Part shown: positions 26,777-35,855 of the stretch, piece after piece | Layout of the letters: each line of letters starts with the position of its first letter | Numbering within the stretch: position 1 is the stretch's first letter | DNA from: an uncultured Eubacteriales bacterium | GTDB lineage: Bacteria > Bacillota > Clostridia > Peptostreptococcales > Anaerovoracaceae | Assembly (NCBI GenBank): GCA_902774265.1 | Contig: CACYHR010000027.1 | Coordinates: 1,779-65,778 of the forward strand | Reading direction: 5' to 3' | DNA length: 64,000 nucleotides | Made by a program: the position numbers and the translations under genes | Notes under the pieces: model-generated | Told to the model about the DNA's origin: nothing | The model's database searches: none | Seen by the model: only the letters and a program-made list of their open reading frames with translations

Positions 26777-27907
26777 ATGGCAAGGAAAAAGAACGAAGCA
26801 GTTGCTAAGCACGCCAGTCCGGAAGAAAAGACAGGTGCCGGTAAAATAATGATAAAGATTTTGGTCTGCATAATTTTGGTTTTAGTTCTGATGACAGCCG
26901 GTATGATCACTTACCTCTCTTTGACTGAGTATAAACCGGCAGATTCTGAAGCTCTGATTGTCGAGGGTTATACCGATAAAGCTCTCAGTAAAAACAAAGC
27001 TTTTACCATTATGAGCTGGAATATCGGGTATGGCGCGCTCGGGGACAATGCTGATTTTTTTCTGGATGGCGGAAAGGGTGTTAACACCGCTACGCATGAC
27101 CGTCTGAGCAAAAATCTTGAAAGAATTCTGAGTGAGATTACAACTGTCGATCCTGATTTCCTTTTAGTTCAGGAGGTCGACCGGGACAGCACACGTTCGC
27201 ATCACGTCGAAGAATACGAAATGATAGCTGCGGACATTCCTCTCCATTCGTCATCGTTTGCGAATAATTTTAAAATATCTTTCCTGCCATTCCCGATCCC
27301 GCCTATCGGCAAAGTCGATTCGGGAATTGCGACATATTCAAAATATGATGTTGATTCTGCCGAAAGGATACAGCTTCCTGTTCCTTTCAAATGGCCGACC
27401 AGAACGATGAACCTCAAGCGCTGTCTGCAGTTATCCCGCATACCCGTCAAGGGAAGCGGCAAGGAGCTGGTTCTGATCAATCTGCATCTGGAAGCTTTTG
27501 ATGACGGTGAAGGCAAGATACAACAGACAAAAGCTCTCTTCTCTGTAATGAACGCCGAAGCATCCAAAGGTAATTATGTCATTGCAGGCGGCGACTTCAA
27601 TCAGCGCTTCTCTTCGACAAATCCGAATGTTTATCCTCTTTACGAAGGGACCTGGCATCCGGGAGCTATCAATGTTGATGAGATAAGCGGAAACTGGCAG
27701 TTCATTATGGACGATTCACTACCAAGCTGCCGCAGTAACGACAAACCCTATGCAGGTGCCGACCATAAAAGTTTCCAGTACTATCTGATAGACGGATTCA
27801 TCGTTTCGCCAAATATCAAGGTAAAATCGGTCAAAACGCAGGATCTGGACTTTGAGAGTTCGGATCACAACCCGGTTTTGCTCGAAGCTTCTTTCAAAGA
27901 AAAGTAA
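26777..27907 (+). CDS. Endonuclease/exonuclease/phosphatase-family protein, membrane-anchored
   Basis: 376 aa from the ATG at 26777. A charged N-terminus is followed by one membrane helix (about 24-46), so the catalytic domain is probably outside. EEP-fold landmarks: IMSWNIGYGA (metal Asn), LLVQEVDRDS (metal Glu), VLINLHLEAF, AGGDFNQRF and SSDHNPVLLEA (catalytic His). The family covers nucleases, phosphodiesterases and sphingomyelinase-like enzymes; the substrate cannot be assigned. An upstream ATG at 26750 is possible, but a purine-rich GAAAGAAAG stretch sits nearer 26777. Monocistronic, with its own terminator. Confidence 0.85.
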   Translation: MARKKNEAVAKHASPEEKTGAGKIMIKILVCIILVLVLMTAGMITYLSLTEYKPADSEALIVEGYTDKALSKNKAFTIMSWNIGYGALGDNADFFLDGGKGVNTATHDRLSKNLERILSEITTVDPDFLLVQEVDRDSTRSHHVEEYEMIAADIPLHSSSFANNFKISFLPFPIPPIGKVDSGIATYSKYDVDSAERIQLPVPFKWPTRTMNLKRCLQLSRIPVKGSGKELVLINLHLEAFDDGEGKIQQTKALFSVMNAEASKGNYVIAGGDFNQRFSSTNPNVYPLYEGTWHPGAINVDEISGNWQFIMDDSLPSCRSNDKPYAGADHKSFQYYLIDGFIVSPNIKVKSVKTQDLDFESSDHNPVLLEASFKEK

Positions 27908-27930
27908 TATGCCCGGCGGAAAGTCCGCGA

Positions 27931-27971
27931 AAAAAGAGACGCATCTCCATTTTCGGATAATGCGTCTTTTT
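27931..27971 (+). terminator. Terminator after the EEP gene
   Basis: Stem GACGCAT/ATGCGTC followed by TTTTT, preceded by AAAAAGA. It can act from either side, between convergent genes. Confidence 0.75.
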
Positions 27972-28014
27972 GTATGTTACATGCTGATCTTTGTTTCAGA
28001 TCTTATGCCTCATC

Positions 28015-28383
28015 TTATGCCTCAGCGATGACTTCTATCTCACAGAGAACTCCCTTTGGCAGATCCTTTACTGCGAAGCAGCTTCTTGCAGGCTTTGATG
28101 TGAAATACTCTGCGTAAACTCCGTTGAAAGCCGAGAAGTCCGCTATATCAGCGAGGAAGCATGTCGTCTTGATAACTTTATCGAAACCTGATCCTGCAGC
28201 CTCAAGGATTGCACCGACATTTTTGCAGCTCTGTGCAGTCTGTGCCTCAATACCTTCAGGAACATCGCCTGTTGCAGGATCTACCGGAATCTGTCCGGAT
28301 GTGTATACGAATCCGTTCGAAATAAATCCCTGTGAATACGGGCCGATAGCGCCCGGAGCCTTATCAGTTGCAACTACTTTCAT
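28015..28383 (-). CDS. ridA: RidA-family reactive intermediate deaminase
   Basis: 122-aa YjgF/YER057c/UK114 protein. It hydrolyses reactive enamine/imine intermediates made by PLP enzymes such as threonine dehydratase. Family marks are the GPYSQG opening, SGQIPVDPATG, the catalytic arginine in KPARSCFAVKDLPKG, and the closing CEIEVIAEA. Start backed by GAGGAGG. Close to the family's full length. About 100 bases after the flavodoxin-like gene on the same strand; no functional link is evident. Confidence 0.93.
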   Translation of the reverse strand: MKVVATDKAPGAIGPYSQGFISNGFVYTSGQIPVDPATGDVPEGIEAQTAQSCKNVGAILEAAGSGFDKVIKTTCFLADIADFSAFNGVYAEYFTSKPARSCFAVKDLPKGVLCEIEVIAEA

Positions 28384-28487
28384 TTGAAATCCTCCTCTTA
28401 TATATATCTTTTATATATCTTTATGCTGATGACATTTTTTAAAAATGCAGACGCAGCTTGCTGTTGTTAATGCATCGGAAAAACAAT

Positions 28488-29144
28488 TTACAGGTACCAT
28501 TCTGAATCCTGTCTGATTATACATATCTTTTGCAGTACTCCCTGGGCTATCTCTGCAGCCTTAGGGGATAGTCTGCTGACCCTGTGCACCGGCATCTTTC
28601 CTGATACTTCGAGCGGAGCCGGCCTGATCCTCAATCCCTCAACATCACATCCGGCAAGTCTTTTCGCTTTGGCGGATGCGGCTTTGCCGAACTCTGCAAG
28701 AGATGTGCTGTCGACGCGTATCCCCGAAGACCGGCGCTTTACTAATCCTGATCCGTATCTGACAGAAAAAGCTCCGGCACCGACGACTTTGAAGCCCTGT
28801 TCCTCGATAAAATGTCTCAGTTCGTAAAGTGCGTTTCCGTATGTTCTGCTGCCGAATGAGACCGTCGCAAAGGCCATGGCGCCGTTGCCATGTAGCTGTC
28901 TTATGGCTCTCATGCCCGGCAAAGGTATCTTGCCAACGTAAGCCGGCATGCCTATTATCGCAATGGTTTCATCATCCAGCTGCGGCAGCGGCTCATTTTT
29001 ATTCAGCAAATCGTAACATTCAAAGCGCAGTTCATCAGGACTGCATTCCTGCAGCTCAGTTGCGATATCTCCGGTGAGCTTGTGTATCATACTGGCCGTC
29101 CCTCCGATAGGGCTGAAATATAATCCTACGATTTTTCTGATCAT
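28488..29144 (-). CDS. Flavodoxin-like protein lacking the ferredoxin half
   Basis: 218 aa. The N-terminus (GLYFSPIGGTASMIHKL) is the FMN-phosphate loop of flavodoxin-like proteins in which a flavodoxin fold is usually followed by a 4Fe-4S ferredoxin domain (EFR1 type). Here the region past ~140 has no Cys-x2-Cys clusters and ends in ordinary helical sequence, so the iron-sulphur part is absent. Strand and loop landmarks: IAIIGMPAYVGKIP and FATVSFGSRTYGNALYEL. Start backed by GGAAG. Likely an electron carrier or NAD(P)H:quinone-type reductase; partner unknown. Confidence 0.7.
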   Translation of the reverse strand: MIRKIVGLYFSPIGGTASMIHKLTGDIATELQECSPDELRFECYDLLNKNEPLPQLDDETIAIIGMPAYVGKIPLPGMRAIRQLHGNGAMAFATVSFGSRTYGNALYELRHFIEEQGFKVVGAGAFSVRYGSGLVKRRSSGIRVDSTSLAEFGKAASAKAKRLAGCDVEGLRIRPAPLEVSGKMPVHRVSRLSPKAAEIAQGVLQKICIIRQDSEWYL

Positions 29145-29294
29145 TTCACTTCCGTATTGACAATGACATTGTCAACGCCTTTTTGTTTTACAGTCTTAAA
29201 GTACACCTGAATTGTAGCACTCACCCGTATACAATTTAGGGTGAATATGTGAAGATTCGCGCACATGAAAGGCTATGTACTGCAGCATCCGGAT

Positions 29295-30017
29295 CTACAA
29301 TCTCCAGTCAATCGGTTCTATCCCATTATCTTCGAGGAAATAATTGATCCGTGAGAAATACCTTCCTCCGAAAAATCCTCTGTATGCCGAAAGAGGACTC
29401 GGATGAGGGGCTTTTATTATCAGGTGACGAAGCTTTCCCTGCTGCGAACGCAGTATCAAATCAGTCTTTGCTCCTGCATTGGCGCCCCAGAGGACGAAGA
29501 CCATAGGCTTCGTCCTGGCTGCGAGCAGTTCAATGACACGGTCGGTGAACTGCTCCCAGCCGCGGGCTCTGTGAGAGCCCGCCTGGTGCGCCCTCACTGT
29601 CAGAACCGTATTCAGAAGCAGGACTCCCTGCCTTGCCCACGGGACCAGTATCCCGTCTGAAGCCGGACCATCATCCGACCTTGAGGATGCGGTTTTAAAG
29701 CTGCTGTATCCGGATCCCAGATCAGCATCCATCTCCTTCATGATATTGATAAGAGACGGCGGTGCCTGCATGCTGCGCGGCACACTAAAAGCCAGCCCCT
29801 GTGCCTGCCCGGGTTCGTGATAAGGATCCTGTCCCAGTATAACAGCTTTGACATCATCATATGCGGTAAGCTTCAGCGCATTGAAAATGTCTGTCTGCGG
29901 CGGGTACACGGTCCCTTTCCTGTATTCATCTAAAAGGAACGAGCGCAGTTCGGCATAATATGGTTTATCCCACTCGCCTGCAAGCATCTCGTCCCAGTCA
30001 TTTCCTATTTTTACCAT
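29295..30017 (-). CDS. ung: Uracil-DNA glycosylase, family 1
   Basis: 240 aa. Removes uracil from DNA in base-excision repair. The water-activating motif GQDPYHEPGQAQGLAFS has catalytic D64, and the minor-groove loop is HPSPLSAYRGFFG (about 203). FVLWGANAGAKT and the downstream Asn/His positions match the family. A short Ser/Asp insert near residue 105 is not in the canonical enzyme. It follows the small lipoprotein gene by 30 bases, as the last gene of the PAP2-lipoprotein-ung unit. Confidence 0.94.
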   Translation of the reverse strand: MVKIGNDWDEMLAGEWDKPYYAELRSFLLDEYRKGTVYPPQTDIFNALKLTAYDDVKAVILGQDPYHEPGQAQGLAFSVPRSMQAPPSLINIMKEMDADLGSGYSSFKTASSRSDDGPASDGILVPWARQGVLLLNTVLTVRAHQAGSHRARGWEQFTDRVIELLAARTKPMVFVLWGANAGAKTDLILRSQQGKLRHLIIKAPHPSPLSAYRGFFGGRYFSRINYFLEDNGIEPIDWRL

Positions 30018-30047
30018 AGCAGTATAATCTGCCCCTTATACATTTTC

Positions 30048-30410
30048 CTATTTGCTCGTCTTGTATACCGTACCCTGATCATCCGTGACAGTCATAATAT
30101 TGTCATCGTCTATGGTCGCGGTCGCAGATAAGCCATCTCCGTATTCGAGGGTTATCGTACCGTCTTTGTCTTCTTTCCACTTACCCTCATACTTATCGCC
30201 GAGCAGCTCCACTACACAGCTTCCGCTCTTATTCAGCCTGAATGAGCCCGGAGTTCCGAAACCCAGAGCTTTTGCGTCATCCTGTGTCATAACAACGTCA
30301 CCGGTAGTTATCTCATCAATCATCCAGTAACCCACAGGACCGCTGCATGAGGTCAGCGCCATCATCATTACTAAAGCAGTTATTACTGCAGTTATTATTC
30401 TTTTCTTCAT
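30048..30410 (-). CDS. Small lipoprotein of unknown function
   Basis: 120 aa. A lipoprotein signal ends in the lipobox LTSC (Cys22). The rest is a compact beta-rich domain of Gly/Asp-rich short strands (GSFRLNKSGSCVVELLGDKY, DGTITLEYGDG), reminiscent of copper-resistance-like or lipocalin-type small domains seen in Firmicute lipoproteins. I do not recognise a family with confidence. Its ATG overlaps the PAP2 stop (TAATG), so translation is coupled to that gene. Confidence 0.75.
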   Translation of the reverse strand: MKKRIITAVITALVMMMALTSCSGPVGYWMIDEITTGDVVMTQDDAKALGFGTPGSFRLNKSGSCVVELLGDKYEGKWKEDKDGTITLEYGDGLSATATIDDDNIMTVTDDQGTVYKTSK

Positions 30411-31090
30411 TATTCCAACTTTCCATTCATATTGTTACCTTTACTGCCGATAATACCACGGGATGTCTCGATTTTTTTGAAAACAATGTGAATAATATAT
30501 GCGCTCAGAGCTCCCAGTATCAAACCGGCAAGGACGTCCGATGGAAAATGCATCCCGAGATACATTCTCGATACACCGGTCAGCAGAGCGAACACGATTG
30601 CAATAATTCCCCATATGTGCACTGTTCGGGGATCAGCACCTATGCCTCCCCATCCGAGACACTGCACCGTGTCGTAATCCCGCGTTCCATCCGGTCCTTT
30701 ACTCACATTTTTCAAAGGTCTGCTCGCCAGAAAAACGGCCATAGCTACGCTCATTGCGGATGATGAATGTCCGCTGGGAAACGATGCATCTCCCGGGTCT
30801 GGCATCATCACTTTCAGCGCATTGAGAATTTCCCATGGACGCGGCCGGTCAATTATCGGCTTTAATATAAGATTGCAGCAGATAAAGCTCAGTGCAAGCG
30901 ATGCAGCACAGATTATTCCAAGCCGCCTCGTTTTGCGGCAGATCATCAGCACCAGACACAGCGCAATTTCGATCACACCGTAATCGCTCATAAATGTAAT
31001 GCCTTTCATCAGGGGCGTCAGCCATTCGGTATGGAGCATGTTTTGCAGGTTGATCAGCAATTCGCCTTCACTCTGTATAAATGATTCCAT
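30410..31090 (-). CDS. PAP2-family membrane phosphatase
   Basis: 226 aa with about six membrane helices. The three PAP2 motifs are present: KPIIDRPRPW, PSGHSSSAMS, and SRMYLGMHFPSDVLAG. Such enzymes dephosphorylate undecaprenyl diphosphate or phosphatidate-type lipids at the outer face of the membrane. A polar insertion between motifs 2 and 3 (about 135-160) is longer than usual. Start backed by AGAGGA. First gene of the unit with the lipoprotein and ung. Confidence 0.88.
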   Translation of the reverse strand: MESFIQSEGELLINLQNMLHTEWLTPLMKGITFMSDYGVIEIALCLVLMICRKTRRLGIICAASLALSFICCNLILKPIIDRPRPWEILNALKVMMPDPGDASFPSGHSSSAMSVAMAVFLASRPLKNVSKGPDGTRDYDTVQCLGWGGIGADPRTVHIWGIIAIVFALLTGVSRMYLGMHFPSDVLAGLILGALSAYIIHIVFKKIETSRGIIGSKGNNMNGKLE

Positions 31091-31247
31091 TAATTATCCT
31101 CTTGCTCTCATGACTCGGCGGGATAGTCATCACAGTTACACCTTATCGATGCCGGATGGCATATCCCGCCGTTTCAGTCTTTAAGTATTCTCAGGCGGCT
31201 GCATTCCATCTGATGCATTCAGCCGGAAGCGACGCCGTCTGTTATTA

Positions 31248-32414
31248 TTATTTGCACATACCTTCAGGATAGTTGATGTATACCTTCGGTATCCTGAGAT
31301 CGAAGCAGCAGGTGATCTCGTAGTTGATCGTTCCGTTGATAGCTGCCAGATCGTCCGCGCTTATCTCCTGATCTCCCTGCTTGCCCATGACCACGATCTC
31401 ATCTCCGATCTTAACATCAGGAACCGCGCTTACATCCACCATGCACTGATCCATGCATATATTTCCTACGACCGGGCATTTAATACCTCCGCAGAGAACG
31501 CTGATCTTGCCGCTGTTGAGTCTCGAATAGCCGTCAGCATAGCCGAGTCCGATAGTTGCGATCTTTGTTTCCTTATCCGATGTGAATTTGCGTCCGTAGC
31601 TGACGGATGTTCCTGCCGGTACAGTCTTGAGGTTTACGATCTCTGCCTTTACAGTCATTACAGGCTTAAGATCGAGTACCTTGCCTTTAAGATATCCCGA
31701 TGGAGCGAGTCCGTAAAGGATGATTCCCGGGCGGCATGCGTCGAAATGTATCTGCGGATACATCATGATTGACGCCGAGTTTGCGCAGATCTTCTTCGGA
31801 TCGAAACCTGCCGCGTTCAGCTTCTCCATGAATGCAGTGTAGTTGGCTATCTGCATTTCAGTATATTCTGTCTGCTCTTCGTCAGCTGTCGAGAAATGAG
31901 TGATCACTCCTGCGATCTGTATTCCCGGAAGCTCTGCAAATTTCTTATATTGATCTACCGCATAATCGCGCTCTTCGTCAGTGAATACCCTGAATCCGAT
32001 CCTGCCCATGCCGGTATCAAGACCGAAGAGAACTCTTGCAGGTTCCGCTCCCTGCGCCATAACCTCATCGCTCAGAGCCTTGACATAGTCATAATGCATA
32101 ACTCCCGGTATCAGATCATACTCGATCACTGTGTCTACGCATTCTTTAGGTGTCAGGCCGAGGACTACAATGTTGCCTTCTATACCATCCTCACGCAGAT
32201 TGATAGCTTCTTCAAGAGTCGCTACAGCATAATTCTCTACACCATTATACTTGAGAACTTTGGCACATTCGGTAGCACCGTGGCCGTAAGCATTAGCCTT
32301 GATGACGCCGATCATTTTAGGGCATTTCATCTGTTTACTGATCTCTTTAACGTTGTGGTCAAAAGCCGACATGTCGATCTCGGCCCAAACCTGTCTCAAA
32401 GTCTCCTTATACAT
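31248..32414 (-). CDS. alr: Alanine racemase
   Basis: 388-aa PLP enzyme interconverting L- and D-alanine for peptidoglycan. The PLP lysine is K39 in VIKANAYGHGA, the opposing catalytic tyrosine is in SVSYGRKF (about 267), and the C-terminal beta domain has ICMDQCMVDVS. The start at 32414 has AAAGGAG seven bases upstream; the in-frame ATG 13 codons earlier has none. Transcribed alone from a promoter ~165 bases upstream. Confidence 0.95.
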   Translation of the reverse strand: MYKETLRQVWAEIDMSAFDHNVKEISKQMKCPKMIGVIKANAYGHGATECAKVLKYNGVENYAVATLEEAINLREDGIEGNIVVLGLTPKECVDTVIEYDLIPGVMHYDYVKALSDEVMAQGAEPARVLFGLDTGMGRIGFRVFTDEERDYAVDQYKKFAELPGIQIAGVITHFSTADEEQTEYTEMQIANYTAFMEKLNAAGFDPKKICANSASIMMYPQIHFDACRPGIILYGLAPSGYLKGKVLDLKPVMTVKAEIVNLKTVPAGTSVSYGRKFTSDKETKIATIGLGYADGYSRLNSGKISVLCGGIKCPVVGNICMDQCMVDVSAVPDVKIGDEIVVMGKQGDQEISADDLAAINGTINYEITCCFDLRIPKVYINYPEGMCK

Positions 32415-32577
32415 ATCGCATCTCCTTTTTCCATACGCCTCGCCGCCCGGCATTTACTGTCGCGATCTTGTGATCCCCGCACCTGTATCTGTTGCCGGGT
32501 AACAGTTTACAGCCTTCTCCTTAAGCATTCTTTAAATCCCTGAAAAAATTCCGGGACAACTTTCTTGCCTGATTTAA

Positions 32578-32606
32578 ATTTTACTCTTTGATATCGCATA
32601 TATCAA
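32578..32606 (-). promoter_or_regulatory. Promoter of alr
   Basis: Minus-strand TTGATA, 17-nt spacer, TAAAAT: five of six matches at both boxes with ideal spacing. The ~160-nt leader contains a possible 24-codon upstream frame starting MLKEKAVNC, with no clear ribosome site. No recognised riboswitch. Confidence 0.55.
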
Positions 32607-32754
32607 GAATTGCATGCAAAATGTAGCTTTTCGAGGGGTATTGCTATCCGCGCGGAATTATGCTAGTATATCTAAGTGCGCAGATAGTTTTCTGTATTTC
32701 AAAATCGGCGGAAATGATAATCCGTGCCGTGATAAAAACAGCAATTTGTCCTAT

Positions 32755-32830
32755 GTCTCGGTAGCTCAGGGGACAGAGCACCGCTCTCCTAAAGCGGGTG
32801 TCGGAGGTTCGAATCCTCTCCGGGACACCA
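32755..32830 (+). tRNA. tRNA-Arg (anticodon CCU)
   Basis: 76-nt cloverleaf with encoded CCA. Acceptor GTCTCGG pairs with CCGGGAC (one G-T pair), the D arm has GCTC/GAGC, and the anticodon stem CCGCT/AGCGG encloses loop CTCCTAA, giving anticodon CCT. The T arm is GGAGG-TTCGAAT-CCTCT. It reads AGG codons. It marks the left edge of the accessory stretch. Confidence 0.95.
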
Positions 32831-32852
32831 AGAAGAAAAAATAACGCACGCA

Positions 32853-32880
32853 GAAACCGTTGAAATTTCAACGGTTTTTT
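32853..32880 (+). terminator. Terminator after tRNA-Arg
   Basis: Perfect stem AAACCGTTGAA/TTCAACGGTTT followed by a T run, 23 bases past the tRNA. Confidence 0.85.
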
Positions 32881-32999
32881 GCTTTGTCGTTTTTTTCTTA
32901 TAGTAAGCGGTCTATACCGCAGTCGGTAGGAAGTAGATCATTATATAACTTTTTCTGACATAGTCTAGCAATTATATAATCTTTACCGATATATTTTTC

Positions 33000-33028
33000 T
33001 TGCACATGTTATAAGAGTATGCTACAAT
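33000..33028 (+). promoter_or_regulatory. Promoter of the XRE regulator gene
   Basis: TTGCAC (33000-33005), 17-nt spacer, TACAAT (33023-33028), 26 bases before the start codon; GAGAGG lies in between as the ribosome site. Confidence 0.6.
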
Positions 33029-33053
33029 CCCCTCAGAAAGAGAGGTATCTGAA

Positions 33054-33662
33054 ATGTCAACAGGAGAAAGAATACGTTTTTTTAGGCGACGCAAGGGATT
33101 AACACAAGCAGAACTCGGAGAAGCAATGGATTTTTCCGGGAAGTCGACCAATGTCAGAGTGGCTCAGTATGAATGGAATCGGCGTGAACCTAGGAAAGAT
33201 GTAATAGAGCAGTTCGCAGAAATCTTTGATGTTGCTCCTGAAGCTATTCAGAATCCGGATATCGACACTAAGATTGGTCTTATGCATACTCTTTTCCAGA
33301 TGGAAGATCTGTACGGGCTAACTGTAACAGTACTTGACGGTTACATTTGCCTGAAGCAGGATATCAACCATCCGAAATATAACAAGGAAGTTGCTGACGA
33401 TCTTCGTGCATGGTATGTCATGAAGAACAAGCTCACGACAGGCAGCATATCCAAAGACGAGTATGATGAGTGGAGATATAAATATCCGATGCTTAGGGAA
33501 GATGCGGGAAGCAAGGAAGGCTATTATTACAATCAGAATTCCGGTGTCCAGACGTCGGCAATGGAAGTACGAGATAACACCGCCATTTACAGCGAAAGTG
33601 ATGTAGTAAAAATCCTGCAGTTTTACAAAGAACAATTAATGGAAAAAGCAGACGACAAATAG
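33054..33662 (+). CDS. XRE-family HTH transcriptional regulator
   Basis: 202 aa. Residues about 3-65 form an XRE/Cro-type helix-turn-helix (RIRFFRRRKGLTQAELGEAM, then VAQYEWNRREPRKDVIEQFAEIF). The rest (about 70-202) is a mixed helical domain with no motif I recognise. Such proteins occur widely in phage- and element-derived regions. Its base composition is more AT-rich than the flanking metabolic genes. It sits just downstream of tRNA-Arg and its terminator, with its own promoter. Targets unknown; the decayed ORF6N gene follows 107 bases later. Confidence 0.85.
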   Translation: MSTGERIRFFRRRKGLTQAELGEAMDFSGKSTNVRVAQYEWNRREPRKDVIEQFAEIFDVAPEAIQNPDIDTKIGLMHTLFQMEDLYGLTVTVLDGYICLKQDINHPKYNKEVADDLRAWYVMKNKLTTGSISKDEYDEWRYKYPMLREDAGSKEGYYYNQNSGVQTSAMEVRDNTAIYSESDVVKILQFYKEQLMEKADDK

Positions 33663-33769
33663 GTCTTTACTCAACCGCTTCGTTTTTGAGGATTTTTGAA
33701 AGGGCTGAACCGGTGACAAATTGCTGATAGTATCAGCATAGGTATGATCCATACCCCAGAAGGAGTTTT

Positions 33770-34691
33770 ATGAGTAATACAGCAAAACCTGCTAGTGATA
33801 ACAAGCGGCAAGAGCCAACTGTAGTTGCTATTGTTGATGAAGAATCACTAAGAGATAAAATTTATATTGTGCGAGGAGTTCAGGTCATGCTTGATTTTGA
33901 ACTTGGTGAGGTCACAAAAAGTTACCTCACGAAACAATGTTTTCAAGGGGCAGTCAGGCGGCTCACGTTACTTGCCATGGTGTTATACAGAATCCGGAGT
34001 ATATATGCTCATGACCATATTAAAAAGCGATATTGCAGTCGCACAGAGCATCGCTTTGATTCGCACCTTCCGTGCTATGAAGGAGTATATAATTGAAAAT
34101 CAACCATTACTTAGTGGTGATGCCTATGCATATCTGCTTCAGCGGATGGACGAAACTAACAAAGAATTGGATGAAGTCAAATCAAATATGTTGACCAAAT
34201 CCGACCTTCCGAAATTTATGAAGCTGTTCGATCATGGCATACAGAATGAAGAAATTCTTATCCTAGATGGTCAGCCTTTCAAGGCAGATGTCGCATATCA
34301 GAAGATATATCGAGGTGCAAAAAAATCCATTATCATAGTCGATGATTACATCGGAGTAAAGACATTACAGCATCTCGTACATGCTAAGTCAGGCGTAAGG
34401 CTGACAATTATAAGTGACAATAAGCTCCGCCTCTTAAAGCTCTCGGAATATAATGATTTCCTGAAAGAATATCCTTCAAAAGTTGTAGACTTTATCAAGA
34501 CGCAGGATAGAACGCATGACAGATATATCATTCTTGATAATGGCACTGCCGAGATGAAAGTCTACCATTGCGGCACCAGCAGTAAGGACGCGGGAAAACG
34601 AATAACTACGATATCAAAGCTCTCAGACGTAGCAGAGTATAAAGGAATGATAGCATCCCTCCTGAGTAACAAGAAGTTGATACTGAAGTAA
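33770..34691 (+). pseudogene. Decayed ORF6N-domain gene with PLD-like C-terminus
   Basis: Two frames cover one ancestral gene. The first frame (from 33770) keeps the ORF6N opening, RDKIYIVRGVQVMLDFELGE, and then degenerates. The other frame (from about 33950 to 34691) resumes at the family block RYLPWCYTESGVYMLMTILKSD, then AVAQSIALIRTFRAMKEYII. It ends with a C-terminal domain containing GQPFKADVAYQKIY and HDRYIILD...HCGTSSKDAGKR. The middle of the ORF6N domain (normally VFNQQVKRN-FPEDFMFQL) is missing, so both an internal deletion and a frameshift occurred. Phage-antirepressor-like genes of this kind are common in mobile regions. A shortened C-terminal product could still be made. Confidence 0.7.
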
Positions 34692-34857
34692 ACGTATGCC
34701 CACTGGAAGTCTTGAATATCTCCCATTTTACCGACGTCAGTAAAATAAGAGATATTATAGCGTTCGCAGAGCTCCTGCACTTCTTCTGTGAAGCATGTCT
34801 CTCTAGCCATGTCTCCGGGATGATGCCAGCATCAATAATATAAACTAATCCCTGCAT
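34691..34857 (-). pseudogene. Possible gene scrap
   Basis: On the minus strand, MQGLVYIIDAGIIP reads in one frame, and ARETCFTEEVQELCERYNIS continues in another, as if a one-base shift split a coding sequence. No family recognised. Short and weakly supported. Confidence 0.25.
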
Positions 34858-35660
34858 ATTTGTACGGTAATCCGGTCTCCGTAAAAATAAGTCCTCATAA
34901 ACTGGTAAATCGGTGTGTCATCGGGCAGGACACTCTTATCCAGCCTTCCTATCACCGTCGACGCCCGGTTCTCATGGTTTGACATAGTCCCCGTGATGAC
35001 AGATATCTCATTGCTGCCCATAAGAACCAGACTTCCTACCTCATACTGACTCGGCGGAGATACAATATTTCTCTCTATGTAATTCTTTGGCAAGGCTGTA
35101 TAATATCTGTTTTCCGCTTTATGCTGGATCATCTCGTAAGTCTGTGTCCCCGACCCCAGATCGTTATAGAACTCCCTGGCTGCAGAGCTCGATTTTTCAA
35201 CTATAAATGGTACGGAAAAGCCTTCAACTATCACGTTATATACCTCTCCTGTGTATGCCGGAGACTCCGGAGTGTCTTTGGCAGGTTTGATCCTCATCCG
35301 AACCCAGGTCTTCTTTGTGACCTTTTTCTTGCCAGACTTACAGATGACCTTTACTCTGATCTTGGTCGTCCCCACGCTGTTTGCCGTGATATATCCTTTC
35401 TTTGTTACAGATGCGATTTTGGGATTGTCCGAACTGTACTTCGTCTTGACCTTACCAGAAGCGTTAGTAATCTTTACTTTCAGCTGACGATGTTTGGTAT
35501 TCGTCAGAGAATAAGTCTTCTTGTTCACATTTTTATTGGTGATAAAAAGACCCACCTTAACTGTCGACTCCGCATAACAATGACCCATACCGAGCATAAA
35601 TCCAAGCATCAGGCAAAGGCATATCACGATCGACAACCTTTTATAATTCCTGCAATTCAT
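34845..35660 (-). CDS. Secreted Ig-like (Big_2) protein with possible cyclophilin-like domain
   Basis: 271 aa. Signal peptide at 1-30 (CLCLMLGFMLGMGHCYA). An Ig-like group-2 domain follows: KYSSDNPKIASVTKKGYITANSVGTTKIRV pattern, split here at its typical Lys-rich turns, about 60-125. The C-terminal ~120 residues (from VYNVIVEGFSV) resemble the cyclophilin-like fold of some secreted Firmicute proteins. Relevant marks are SSAAREFYNDL and EVGSLVLMGSNEISVITG. This second assignment is tentative. Probably extracellular; no wall anchor seen. Located between gene scraps and the RiPP precursor in the accessory stretch. Confidence 0.65.
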   Translation of the reverse strand: MNCRNYKRLSIVICLCLMLGFMLGMGHCYAESTVKVGLFITNKNVNKKTYSLTNTKHRQLKVKITNASGKVKTKYSSDNPKIASVTKKGYITANSVGTTKIRVKVICKSGKKKVTKKTWVRMRIKPAKDTPESPAYTGEVYNVIVEGFSVPFIVEKSSSAAREFYNDLGSGTQTYEMIQHKAENRYYTALPKNYIERNIVSPPSQYEVGSLVLMGSNEISVITGTMSNHENRASTVIGRLDKSVLPDDTPIYQFMRTYFYGDRITVQICRD

Positions 35661-35792
35661 ATAATCGTCTCCATTTTGCTCCCAGACATAAATTTCTTGT
35701 TTCCGGAAGCCCGAACTATTATCTTTACCTTATATTTCCCTCCCTATAAAGTCAAGTGATCTCTCCTTGTAAATCAAGGATTTTTCAACATT

Positions 35793-35827
35793 AAAAATGG
35801 CGCGAGTCTCATTTCTGAGTTCGCGCC
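35793..35827 (-). terminator. Terminator of the Nif11-like precursor gene
   Basis: On the minus strand, GGCGCGA pairs with TCGCGCC around an inner CTCA-gaaa-TGAG stem, followed by ATTTTTAA. It lies 29 bases after the precursor stop codon. Confidence 0.8.
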
Positions 35828-35855
35828 CTCGCTTTATTCTTACTTGCTATCCCTT

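Noticed and set aside
32644..32871. Minus-strand 75-aa frame spanning the tRNA
   Set aside because: It is the antisense of tRNA-Arg, a common source of false small proteins.
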